From the NCBI GenBank assembly GCA_963820375.1, contig CAWFZX010000001.1, positions 1 to 64,000 on the forward strand: DNA of 64,000 nucleotides, written 5' to 3'. Positions 35,100 through 43,604 of this stretch are shown here, one piece after another; the first letter of the stretch is position 1, and each line of letters begins with the position of its first letter. The position numbers and the translations under genes were made by a program. The notes under the pieces were generated by a model. That model had not been told where the DNA came from. It searched no databases and saw nothing but the letters and a program-made list of their open reading frames with translations. Source of the DNA: AWTP1-13 sp963820375 (GTDB taxonomy: Bacteria; Pseudomonadota; Alphaproteobacteria; Rhizobiales; Hyphomicrobiaceae).

Positions 35100-35459
35100 C
35101 TAATAGAGGCTACCTCCGCATTCCCGGCGATAGCGTCGACAATTGCCCTCGCCAATTTCGCCGCGCCGTTCTTTGTAAAGGCACGCTTGCCGCAACTGCC
35201 CACAATAGGACAGGCGTCTGCTGCACTCGGCGCGATAACGACGGCAGTTGCCTTCTCCCACCTCGCCGCGTTCCTCCTTATACGTGCAGGCGCGACGTAA
35301 GCGTTCGCAATGATCGCCGCGCCAATACTGAATTTGCTCGATCTGTTTTGCGTGGGCGGCGGTGCCTTGGCCGCCAGCAAGGGGTATCGCCAGAGCCGCC
35401 GTGCCACTGCCGAGCGCCGAGGCGACGGCCACAATCGTGAAAGCGATCATCGTCCGCAT
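35100..35459 (-). CDS. Secreted Cys-rich protein with two tandem four-Cys repeats
   Basis: A 119-residue protein with a signal peptide (MRTMIAFTIVAVASALGSG through ALA) and a ribosome binding site GAAGGA just before the ATG. After a short spacer (IEQIQYWRGDH) come two near-identical 29-residue repeats, each with Cys spaced C-x6-C-x13-C-x6-C and the core GEGNCRRYR. Eight Cys suggest disulphides in the periplasm or outside. I do not recognise the family. It has the same orientation as the secreted protein at 34597 but is separated from it by about 210 bases. Confidence 0.75.
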   Translation of the reverse strand: MRTMIAFTIVAVASALGSGTAALAIPLAGGQGTAAHAKQIEQIQYWRGDHCERLRRACTYKEERGEVGEGNCRRYRAECSRRLSYCGQLRQACLYKERRGEIGEGNCRRYRRECGGSLY

Positions 35460-35880
35460 GTTCCTTCACTCCCAGTAAATGACGATTTGCCCGAACGCGA
35501 TCGCCGGCTACTGCGCCACGCAACCATGGTCCAATTTGAGCGGTTGGCTGAACGCCCGCACACAGAACTGTTCATGGGTCATTCAGCTGGCCGCGAGGTT
35601 GAGGTCGCCCGTCACTGGCAGGCAAAGCTCGCTCTCCTCCCGACGCCCGCTGGTCATTGCGCGGCCAAGATCGGTTGCGTCCCGTCTCGAGGCGACGCCG
35701 ACATTACCGGCCCTGCGCTCGCGCAAATGGGTCTGCGTGGTGGAGCCCGAGCACGACGAGATTGCCTTGGCGGCCAACGCCTCCCCGGCGCTGGCCCGCG
35801 GCGGGACCGCGAAGGCTCGCCACCAACCGGCGCGGTATGTTATGTTTTCGCGGTCTGTAAAACATTAGAAGGGGCCAGCA
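35460..35880. other. Intergenic region, no gene seen
   Basis: A divergent intergenic stretch that should hold promoters for both flanking genes. No convincing EcfG-type or sigma70 element was found by eye. Confidence 0.4.
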
Positions 35881-36156
35881 ATGGCGAAGAAATTGGGAAA
35901 ACGCGAGAAGCTCGATCTCATTTTATCGGAGCTATCGGCGCTAAGGGCCGATATCAAAAAACTGCTGACGCAACGGTCGTCCGGCGCCGATCGCGATCCC
36001 CAAAGTCGCCCGACGTCGGTGCGCCCGCTACGAGCAAAAAAGGCCGCAAAGCGCAGCAGCGCGCCTCGCAAGCGGGCCGAGGTCAAATCGAAGCCGGTGT
36101 TGGTTGAGCCTGCGGAGGGGAAGCCTGCGGTGCAGCCGGCGAGCCGCATTGCCTAG
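35881..36156 (+). CDS. Small basic hypothetical protein
   Basis: A 91-residue protein starting MAKKLGKREKLDLILSELSA, a charged helix that may form a coiled coil (residues 5-33). A Lys/Arg/Ala/Pro-rich tail resembling histone-like tails follows (RAKKAAKRSSAPRKRAEVKS). GAAGGGG lies seven bases before the ATG. No family is assigned. The basic tail hints at nucleic acid binding, by composition only. Confidence 0.65.
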   Translation: MAKKLGKREKLDLILSELSALRADIKKLLTQRSSGADRDPQSRPTSVRPLRAKKAAKRSSAPRKRAEVKSKPVLVEPAEGKPAVQPASRIA

Positions 36157-36372
36157 TTCTTGGCGCGGACGCGATATTCTGTCTCGGCGTGCAGAGTTGA
36201 TCGCCTGAGAACGGACGTTCAGCAGTCATTTGTCCATACGCTTCCTATCGCCGACTTTGCCGGCAACCCCGGCCTTACCTTTGACATGGCCAGCGCTGGC
36301 GGCCCTCCTCGATCACAGCCGCTGCAATTGTCCGGGCCCGTTGCTGTTGCACGGAACGTGAGGGAAGCCGGC

Positions 36373-36492
36373 ATGATCCTCTTTGACGGGTTCCTGGCCG
36401 TTCTGCTCGGCTCGCTGTTGCTATCGGCTTTGGCCAGGCAAAATCCGAATGCCGAACCCAGCGCACTTGGCGCTTCGGCGGCAGGGTGCTGA
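36373..36492 (+). CDS. Possible 39-residue membrane peptide
   Basis: The ATG follows AGGGAA at six bases. The product begins MILFDGFLAVLLGSLLLSAL, one predicted membrane helix, and ends with a short polar tail. The longer frame from 36160 has no support. Short length makes this tentative. Confidence 0.35.
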   Translation: MILFDGFLAVLLGSLLLSALARQNPNAEPSALGASAAGC

Positions 36493-36858
36493 CCTTTGGT
36501 CCACGTGCGCCGCGCAGCATCCTGGAGTTGAGAATTGGCGTTGGCACGTCTTTGTCGCGCCGGTTCTTTGAGAGATGCCTCCTGCGACAGCTTACGACGC
36601 GATCTGAGGGGGCAATTGACCTTCAGGCCATGCTTGTGCGAAGGCACGGGGTGAAGGCCGCCCGGGACCTGCCGCACCCCCCAGGCGCTAGCCGGCGCTC
36701 GTCGACCATGAACCGGCCCGTCAGGCAGTGCTCGCCATGCGGTCGCAGTGGCAAGCTTGGCAATGCCGCTGTTCACCACTGGGAAGCGGAGATAGACCCC
36801 CTTGAATTGAGGCACGATCAATTGCGGCACGTTGTGCCAACCGATAGGACACAACAGC

Positions 36859-37632
36859 ATGGCGCGTATCTTCATCACCGGATCATCGACCGGACTTGGT
36901 CTGATGGCGGGACAGCTGCTGATCGAACAAGGCCATGGGGTGGTGTTGCATGGCCGCAATCGCGCGCGCGCCGATGCGGCCATGGCCGCCGCGCCGGCCG
37001 CTGAGGCCGTCGTCGTCGGCGATCTCTCGCGCATCGGAGACATGCAAGCGGTTGCCGATCAGGTCAATCGGCTTGGCCGCTTCGACGCCGTGATCCACAA
37101 TGCTGGTATCGGCTATCAAGAGCAGAAGCGGATCGAAACGGAGGATGGGCTGGCGCACGTGTTCGCCATCAACGTCCTTGCTCCATACCTTCTCACCGCC
37201 TTGATCGAGCGGCCCGATCGGCTTGTGTATCTCAGTTCCGGAATGCACCACGGCGCCAAGCCGAACTTCGCTGACCTTTTGTGGAGCAAACGGCCCTGGC
37301 AAGGTGCGCAAGCCTATGCCGAGAGTAAACTTTATGACGTGGTATTGGCTTTTGCGGTGGCCCGCCTTTGGCCGATGGTCCGCGCCAACGCGCTTGAGCC
37401 GGGCTGGGTCCCAACCCGCATGGGCGGCCCTGGGGCAACGGGCGACATGAGCAAGGCGCATGTGACGCAAGCGTGGCTTGCGGCCAGTCAGGATGCCCTC
37501 GCCCTTTCGAGCGGCCAATATTTCTACCACCAGTCCTTGCGTGCGCCGAACCCGGCAGCAAAGGATGAAGCGGCGCAGGACAAATTGCTCGATGCCTGCG
37601 CGCGCCTCTCGGGCACGACCTTGAGGGCCTAG
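36859..37632 (+). CDS. Short-chain dehydrogenase/reductase
   Basis: A 257-residue SDR. The cofactor loop is TGSSTGLG near the N-terminus, GDLSRIGDM gives the acidic residue after the fourth strand, NAGIG marks the structural motif, and YAESK is the catalytic YxxxK preceded by LSSGMH. The start at 36859 (MARIFITG) is chosen over 36832 because the fold begins there and AGGA lies upstream. The C-terminus (LSSGQYFYHQSLRAPNPAA) resembles SDRs of the light-dependent protochlorophyllide reductase/WW-oxidoreductase-like group. Substrate unknown. Confidence 0.88.
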   Translation: MARIFITGSSTGLGLMAGQLLIEQGHGVVLHGRNRARADAAMAAAPAAEAVVVGDLSRIGDMQAVADQVNRLGRFDAVIHNAGIGYQEQKRIETEDGLAHVFAINVLAPYLLTALIERPDRLVYLSSGMHHGAKPNFADLLWSKRPWQGAQAYAESKLYDVVLAFAVARLWPMVRANALEPGWVPTRMGGPGATGDMSKAHVTQAWLAASQDALALSSGQYFYHQSLRAPNPAAKDEAAQDKLLDACARLSGTTLRA

Positions 37633-37958
37633 GGTCTGCGCGCGACCCGCCCAACCCGATTTCGGCGCACCATCAATTTTGTGCTGATCGCCGGCGGCTC
37701 CGGCAGCCGGCCAAGCGCTGGATTAGGGCAGCAAGGGTCAGGTGCCGTTCCTGTCGCCTTGCTGTGGACGTTTTGCGGAGCCGTCCGGCGCGGGGCTCGT
37801 ATTCCCGCGGTTCTGACGATCCCCTGTCGCACCGACTTGCCCGGTTTTGAGGGGGCAGGCGACAGTCTTTTTTGCCACGGACCGGTTGTCAGCTCTGTGC
37901 AGCGGGCAGCGGTGCCCTCGAGCACCGCTGCCACGCAAGGAGGGAAGGCCGCTGGATT
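37633..37958. other. Convergent intergenic region, nothing identifiable
   Basis: Lies between two converging genes. GC-rich self-complementary words occur (GCCGGC twice near 37690-37712) but no stem with a T-run, so no terminator is called. Confidence 0.35.
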
Positions 37959-39056
37959 TTAGTACAAGACCACTGGGTTTGCGGGTGAGCCCGTGCCACC
38001 CACAATCCTCAGCGGCGCCCAAATGAACGCGCCTTCGGTGATTTTGGCGTCGATCAGCGACTTGGTGTCCACGTTCTCGAGGTTCCAAATGCCGCGTCGC
38101 GTCTGCATCTCGGTGTGGCACGGCACGGCATAGTCGGTGCCCTGTTCGCCGGCTGGCTGGGCGTCGTTGGCCGAAGTGTCACCCATCATCAGAGCGATAT
38201 CTCGCGAGGCCATGTATTCGCAAGCGCTGATGCCAAAGCCCGGTTCTCCCTGCGCAAACAGGTCCCGCGCCGCTTTGCGCTCGTCGGAGCTCATGGCTTT
38301 GTAGCGATCGTTGCTCCAGGAATTGCCCTGGCCGGTGTGCAAGGCAACGCAGTCGCCTGCGCCGATCTCGGCGAGGCCCTGCGCTTTGACGATGGCTTGC
38401 ACATCTTCACCGGTAATGATGCCAGGCTCACCTGGAGCCTTGGGAATGGGCAGCATTTCCGCGCTGGCCGGAATCCTCCCCTGGGACTTGCGGTAGGCTA
38501 CCGCGTCCAACACAACGAGACGGCAAACAAACCCCAATTCACCCACGTGCTCGACGCCATTGGGGCCCATGCCCGCTGCTCGTCCGCCCGGGCCGCGCTC
38601 ATAGGACTGGGGAAACAAGTTCCCGTTGTAGAAAAACATGCCCTTCGAGGTATTGACGCCGATATGACCGGGTCCGTCGAATTGCGTGCCGATCTGCCCG
38701 ATTTCGGTGGTGACATATTCATCATGATAAACCATCGCATTCTTACCAAACGGGCCCGCGTGCGGTGTGCCAGGCAGAACCATGCTCCACCCCCGCATAC
38801 CGACCGCTGGAATCTCGCGATGATAGTATTTGCCGACCGTCAGGGACTTGAACTGTTTCACCGTCGCCAGCGCCCGCTTGACGTTGTCGGCGTTCTTCGT
38901 GTGATTGGCGGAGCCGCTCCTGTCATCCTTGCCCCACTTCGAGGGTGCCCAGTTTTCGGCGAAGGGCTTTTCCGCTGAGGGACCCGGCAGGAGTTGCGCG
39001 GCGGCGGAACCGCCGACGGCGCAGAGGAGTGCACTGGCGAGCACGGAATATCTCAT
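37959..39056 (-). CDS. Periplasmic cyclase-family protein (kynurenine formamidase-like)
   Basis: A 365-residue protein with a signal peptide (MRYSVLASALLCAVGGSAAA). The cyclase/kynurenine formamidase fold is marked by IGTQFDGPGHIG, a version of HxGTHxDxPxH in which the first His is replaced. The family hydrolyses amides or lactones with a metal. An excellent AGGAGGAAA lies before the ATG. The changed first metal ligand and the export signal make the substrate hard to predict. Members with this arrangement are found as exported cyclase family proteins. Confidence 0.85.
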   Translation of the reverse strand: MRYSVLASALLCAVGGSAAAQLLPGPSAEKPFAENWAPSKWGKDDRSGSANHTKNADNVKRALATVKQFKSLTVGKYYHREIPAVGMRGWSMVLPGTPHAGPFGKNAMVYHDEYVTTEIGQIGTQFDGPGHIGVNTSKGMFFYNGNLFPQSYERGPGGRAAGMGPNGVEHVGELGFVCRLVVLDAVAYRKSQGRIPASAEMLPIPKAPGEPGIITGEDVQAIVKAQGLAEIGAGDCVALHTGQGNSWSNDRYKAMSSDERKAARDLFAQGEPGFGISACEYMASRDIALMMGDTSANDAQPAGEQGTDYAVPCHTEMQTRRGIWNLENVDTKSLIDAKITEGAFIWAPLRIVGGTGSPANPVVLY

Positions 39057-39440
39057 CGCTTATTTCCTCCTAGACTTGGGTTGCTAGCGATGCGTCCGAT
39101 CACACGCGAGATGCGGGGCCCGCAAAGCGCCCTCCCGTGCCCGGAGGCATGGCAGCAGCAACTCTAGCAGATGGCGCAGCCAAGTGCTCTGCGTTTTCTG
39201 AAGCAAGCGTCCGTCAGGCGTTGGCGAGCGACTTGCCGCCTTTTAAGGATGTTGCGGCTCAACGCTCGATCATAGCGTGGCCGCACTTTGAGCGACACGC
39301 ACGCTCGCGCTCATGAGGCAGAGGCTCTCGGCGCTGGCGACCGGGCCTTGGCAAATCCGTGGGCCCTGAGGCACACGTCTGGGCGCGGCGGGTGTTATCC
39401 TCGCCCGAACCGGTTTGGAAAGGCAGGGGAGCGCACACGG
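39057..39440. other. Divergent intergenic region, no gene seen
   Basis: Contains a 55-residue open frame with GGAGG only one base from its ATG near 39149. This was not accepted as a gene. Confidence 0.35.
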
Positions 39441-40157
39441 ATGCTCACCAGAGATGTCACCTATCGCGACCAGGCTGCAACTCTGCGGGGATTTCTGGCC
39501 TACGAGGAGATGGCGCCGGGCCGGCGGCCGGGCGTGCTGGTGATCCACGAGGGATTGGGGCTCAATGAGCACGCCATGCAGCGGGCGCGCAGGCTCGCCG
39601 ACCTCGGCTATGTCGCCTTGGCTGCCGATATGTTCGGTGATCGCCGGCAGGCCAGGGACCTGCAAGAGGCGCGCGAGCTGATGGGCGAGCTGCGCGACGA
39701 CCCGGCAAAGCTCCGGGCGCGCGCCCGCGCTGCGCTTGCAACCTTGGCAACTCTGCGGCAGGTGGATGCCGAGCGCCTTGCGGCCGTCGGGTTTTGTTTT
39801 GGCGGCTCGGCTGCGCTCGAGCTTGCGCGCGATGGTGCCGATCTTCGGGCGGTTGTCAGTTTCCATGGCGGGCTCACGACCAAAGCGCCCGCAACCCCAG
39901 GGCAAGTGCGGGCGAGCCTTATGGTGTGCACCGGTGCCGATGATCCGCTGGCACCCTCAGAGCAGGTGATCGCCTTCCAACAAGAGATGCGCGCAGCCAA
40001 GGTGGAGGACTGGCAGGTCATCAGCTACGGCAACACGCGGCACGGCTTCACCAATCCCGCAGCTGACGGCTCAATCCTGCCGGCCGCCCACTACCACGCG
40101 AGGTCGGACCGCCGCGCGTGGTCGGCCATGCAACTGTTTCTCGCTGAAGTGGTGTGA
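39441..40157 (+). CDS. Dienelactone hydrolase family protein
   Basis: A 238-residue alpha/beta hydrolase. The nucleophile is C119 in GFCFGGSAA, the GxCxGG elbow typical of dienelactone hydrolases. DDPLAP supplies the Asp and NTRHGFTNP the His of the triad, and HEGLGLNEHAMQRARRLAD is the usual early block. The family opens dienelactones in aromatic degradation, but many members have other esterase roles. The start at 39441 is preceded by GGGGAG at ten bases; the frame is open from 39288 without support. Confidence 0.88.
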   Translation: MLTRDVTYRDQAATLRGFLAYEEMAPGRRPGVLVIHEGLGLNEHAMQRARRLADLGYVALAADMFGDRRQARDLQEARELMGELRDDPAKLRARARAALATLATLRQVDAERLAAVGFCFGGSAALELARDGADLRAVVSFHGGLTTKAPATPGQVRASLMVCTGADDPLAPSEQVIAFQQEMRAAKVEDWQVISYGNTRHGFTNPAADGSILPAAHYHARSDRRAWSAMQLFLAEVV

Positions 40158-40257
40158 CGTGGACGCTAACGCAGGCTGATAGCAAAGCCGTTCGCGGCAG
40201 CGCCGCGCCCGGTAGACAGAGGTGCTGAGCCCCTGTCCCGGCGTCAGGGTTTAAGAG

Positions 40258-41331
40258 TTAGACCTTGAAGATCTGGGCGTAACGGGCCTTGATCTCTTCG
40301 GCCGCCTTTTCGACGCCGGCTGGATCATCCTGCATCAGCTTGATTTCCGAGAGCTTGCGCCGACCCGGCTTCTCCTTGGCTTGCGCGTGCACAGAATGCT
40401 GGCAGGCGAAGTCGACCAGCAGCTGCTGCGCCTCGATGCCGTGCAACCAGCTATAGAACAGGCGAGCGGCATTGGGATTGGGCGCATTTTTGAGGACGCC
40501 GCTGGGAGCGTTGATCAGCGGGGTGCCTTCGCTGGCATAGACCACCTCCACCGGTGCACCCTGCTCTTTGAGCTGGATCAAGTTGTAGTCGTTGCCGTCG
40601 GCCATCACCGCGCGCTCACCGAGCGCCAGTTTCTTGGGTGGATCGGTCGAAGACTGGACCTGCAGCACCTTTTGCTTGGCGAGCTCCTCGAAATAGCGCC
40701 AGCCAAGGTCCCGAGCGATCTGAAACGTCGCCGTCATAATGCTGCCGGCGTAGGCTGGATGGGCCTTGATGATCTTGCCCATCCACTTCGGGTCGAGCAG
40801 GTCGGCATAACTCTTGGGTGCCTCCTCGGCCTTGACCAGGTTGGTGTTATAGCCGAGCGAGGACAACCAAATGCGCGTGGTAATATGCATGCCTTCCGGA
40901 TCGCGGTGCTCGGTCGAAAAGTGCTGCGCCGCCTCCTCGGGAAGATAAGCCGCCAACCAGCCATTGCGCTTCCAGACAATAAAGTGCGCAGCATCGGCGC
41001 TGTTGACCACGTCGACGGCAAAGATGTTGCTGCCACGCTCCTGTTCAATACGTTGATAAATGCGCTCCGAGCCAGACCGCTCGACGCGTACACCAATGCC
41101 CGCATGCCGCGCCTCGAAACTCTTGGCGACGCGTTCCGCCACGGGGAGGTCCATCGCCGTGTAAAACGAAAGCTTGCCCTCCTTGCGGGCGGCCGCGACC
41201 AGTTGGGGGGTGATCGGCTCGGCGGCCGGGGCCTGCGCGAGCACGCGGGTGGCGAAGGCGGCCGGCGCGGTGACGGCGACCGCAGCTGAGGTTTTCAAGA
41301 CATCGCGACGGGAAGGGTGTTGCCTGCGCAC
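40258..41331 (-). CDS. ABC transporter substrate-binding protein (family 1, iron/spermidine-type), Tat-exported
   Basis: A 357-residue extracellular solute-binding protein with a twin-arginine signal (SRRDVLKTSAAVAV). Homology to the Fe3+ or polyamine binding class is seen in LSFYTAMDLPVAERVAKSFE, IYQRIEQE, DPKWMGKIIKAHPAY and NPNAARLFYSWL. The start is the GTG at 41331, six bases after GAGGAGG; an ATG four bases upstream is in another frame. No permease or ATPase gene is adjacent, so it is an orphan binding protein. The ligand is unknown. Confidence 0.88.
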   Translation of the reverse strand: MRRQHPSRRDVLKTSAAVAVTAPAAFATRVLAQAPAAEPITPQLVAAARKEGKLSFYTAMDLPVAERVAKSFEARHAGIGVRVERSGSERIYQRIEQERGSNIFAVDVVNSADAAHFIVWKRNGWLAAYLPEEAAQHFSTEHRDPEGMHITTRIWLSSLGYNTNLVKAEEAPKSYADLLDPKWMGKIIKAHPAYAGSIMTATFQIARDLGWRYFEELAKQKVLQVQSSTDPPKKLALGERAVMADGNDYNLIQLKEQGAPVEVVYASEGTPLINAPSGVLKNAPNPNAARLFYSWLHGIEAQQLLVDFACQHSVHAQAKEKPGRRKLSEIKLMQDDPAGVEKAAEEIKARYAQIFKV

Positions 41332-42050
41332 TCATTGCCTCCTCTGCGCTCGCCGCACACATGCGGGCCAAGGCCGGTGGCACTGTATACCACGGTGCGC
41401 CAAAACCCATTCCGCGCGCCGCGGTGGGCACGGATTGGTGGCCGCCGCGCCAGAACACGTGTGGTCGCATTCAATGGCTTAGCGCATTTTCTGCATGTAA
41501 CGAGAAAGACTGTTGCTCGGGCAATACAGCTCTTGACGGCAGCTGCTTTCGTCACGGCAAACAGCGCGAATCACAGTAAGGTTTGTGTACTGCAGTCTTA
41601 GCCAGCGCGCGCAATCCCCAGGGGCTCAGGCCATTCTCCCGCACTACACTGGCCTGGGCCCTTTGTGTTGCCCGCGAGCGTGGAAAGACGCTGGGGCTGA
41701 CAACACAACGAGGAGCCCATTGGCTCTTTGATCCCCCACGGCCTCTCAGGCTTTGCCACCGGTGCGCCAGTGCCGTAAGTCACACACGCCGCGATCGCGA
41801 GAAGGCCTGTCCGGATCTGCAAGCTGCTGCCCGCGATCCCGCGCCACGTGCGGGGAATACATCGGCAATCCTTGCGTTATCTCTTGGCTTGTTGCTGTCT
41901 GTCGCCGGGAGACGGCGACAGAGCTTGGCCTAGCCCCTTGTTCCGCCGGGCAGGCCGGTGCCCATCGTATCTGTGCGTGGCGTGAAGAGTGCGTGTCGGC
42001 GCACATCACTGACGGAGATCCATGTGGCCCAAGCCAAATTCCGCGAAATC
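41332..42050. other. Intergenic region, no gene seen
   Basis: About 720 bases. All open frames are short, overlap on both strands and lack ribosome binding sites or protein-like composition. Confidence 0.35.
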
Positions 42051-42230
42051 ATGTCATGGGACGATTGGAAAGCGAAAGCCCGGGGCATGGACCCGCGCTG
42101 CTCGCAGTGCGGGTCCGCCCCCAAGCAAGCAGAACGCGACACCCTCTTGCTGACCGGATTGTGCGAGGCGTGCACGGCGAAGACGGACGATCTTTCTGGG
42201 AGTTGGCGCGAGTTGTGCAAGTGCTCCTGA
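42051..42230 (+). CDS. Small zinc-ribbon-like protein
   Basis: A 59-residue ORF starting MSWDDWKAKARGMDP. It has two CxxC pairs, CSQCG and CEACT, spaced as in a zinc ribbon, and ends with CKC. The frame is open upstream to 41958, but the ATG at 42051 gives the sensible N-terminus. The ribosome binding site is weak. The metal-binding role is inferred from Cys spacing only. Confidence 0.45.
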   Translation: MSWDDWKAKARGMDPRCSQCGSAPKQAERDTLLLTGLCEACTAKTDDLSGSWRELCKCS

Positions 42231-42468
42231 AGTAGCCTGCAAGATTGTCAAAGAATGCGCGGGGGCTTGGTGCGGGCTGATCTGGCCGGCATGGGCCGAC
42301 CCTGTGCGCCCCTGGCGTGCGCGGCAATTGCCTAAACAGGTGCGGGCGCTTCCGAACAGCTGTGGCGACATCATCCTGAGGACTGCCGACGTCGTCAGGT
42401 TCGGGCCGCTTACTCCCAGGCGAGCCCATGACCCCGCGCCAGAGCCCGGCTTGGCGAGCGGCGCAGCC

Positions 42469-42702
42469 CTATTGCAGCCTGCGGCGCGCGTCGCTCTTGG
42501 CGGATCCCTCTTCGCCCTCGGCGGCGCTCTCTTTCTCACAGCGAATGTCCTCGAGCGTGCGCAAGAACGCGAGCTCGAGCACCAACTGCTGTTCAGCCTC
42601 GGCGATGGGCTCGCCCATGGCGCGCATCATGCCGATGACGGTGCGCACATTGGCGATGCGCGATTTGCAGGCCGCGATCTGTTTTGCAAGGTCATCCGGC
42701 AT
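42469..42702 (-). CDS. Small helical hypothetical protein
   Basis: A 77-residue protein (PDDLAKQIAACKSRIANVRT, then EAEQQLVLELAFLRTLEDI) that is mostly helical with a heptad-like pattern. The charged tail is low in complexity. It looks like true protein, but there is only a weak GAG upstream of the ATG. Function unknown. Confidence 0.5.
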   Translation of the reverse strand: MPDDLAKQIAACKSRIANVRTVIGMMRAMGEPIAEAEQQLVLELAFLRTLEDIRCEKESAAEGEEGSAKSDARRRLQ

Positions 42703-42944
42703 TGTCGGGCTCAGAAACGCGGCAATGCAGCGTTAAAGCAACGCATGCGGATCCTAGGCCTAGCGTCGTTGGCGGGAAAGTAAAAACGGCGTTGGCCGGG
42801 AGCGCAGTCTGGGTTAGCGTATGGACGGTGGCGAGACGGGCTCGGCGGCCCGTCATCTTCCCTACCATGGCCTCGTCTGCCGCCCCAGCTGTCGCCGACT
42901 GCGCCCGCGAGGCGGGGGAAGCGCTGTCGGCTGAAAGGGATGCC

Positions 42945-43076
42945 ATGCCGAGCGGTGACAGCAAGGGATCCGGCGCTGGCAAACCCAAGCCCACCTGGCG
43001 GAGCACGCTGCGGGCTGCGTCCATCTTTCTGCTGGTGAGCGCATCGGTCGCCATTGCCTTCTACGGCCTCAAATAA
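42945..43076 (+). CDS. Small single-pass membrane protein
   Basis: A 43-residue protein with a polar Gly/Lys/Pro N-terminus and a C-terminal membrane helix (AASIFLLVSASVAIAFYGL). AAGGGA lies four bases before the ATG. The frame extends upstream to 42684 without support. Size and topology resemble many small alphaproteobacterial inner membrane proteins of unknown role. Confidence 0.5.
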   Translation: MPSGDSKGSGAGKPKPTWRSTLRAASIFLLVSASVAIAFYGLK

Positions 43077-43604
43077 CTTCGCCCTCCGTTGCCCCGCCAA
43101 TGTCGTCGCTTGATTGGCCGCTGCCGGTGCGCCGCCGGCGGTATGGCCCGCCACCATCGCGTGGCGGATGTGGCCCTCAATATGACAGCGCGTGCGGCCG
43201 AGCCCTTGGCACGGTCCCACCGCCTGCGCCGCCGACGCTAGAGGGAGCGCAGTTGCCTTGCGCTTGCCTTTTGCCTTTGCCACTCTGGACGGCAGGTTCG
43301 GCCGCTTGGCCCAACCCTGCAAACGTAAAACCGGTGGATAAGCGGGGGCCCCCTGGCGATGCGTGCCGGTCACGGCAAACGAAGAAAATGCAGGGCCGTC
43401 TTCGGGTTGTAGCGTCGTCGGCACGATATGCTAAGGTGCCTTGAGTCGGGGTTGTTCCTGCAAAACGCTTTACAGCAGATGCATTTTCGTTCTTGTGCCG
43501 CCGGTGCGGGTTCCTTTTGTTGAACGGGGCATTTCGGTAGCGCTTCCCATCACGCACGACGACTGCGGTTTGCCGCGGTGAGTTGGTCGGAGTGAGGGAA
43601 CAAT
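43077..43604. other. Intergenic region upstream of the polysaccharide dehydratase gene
   Basis: About 530 bases with no supported gene. It should hold the promoter of the dehydratase gene, but no clear element was recognised. Confidence 0.35.

Noticed and set aside
39149..39316. A 55-residue frame with GGAGG next to its ATG
   Set aside because: The spacing to the ATG is one base, and the product has no protein-like pattern or neighbour support.
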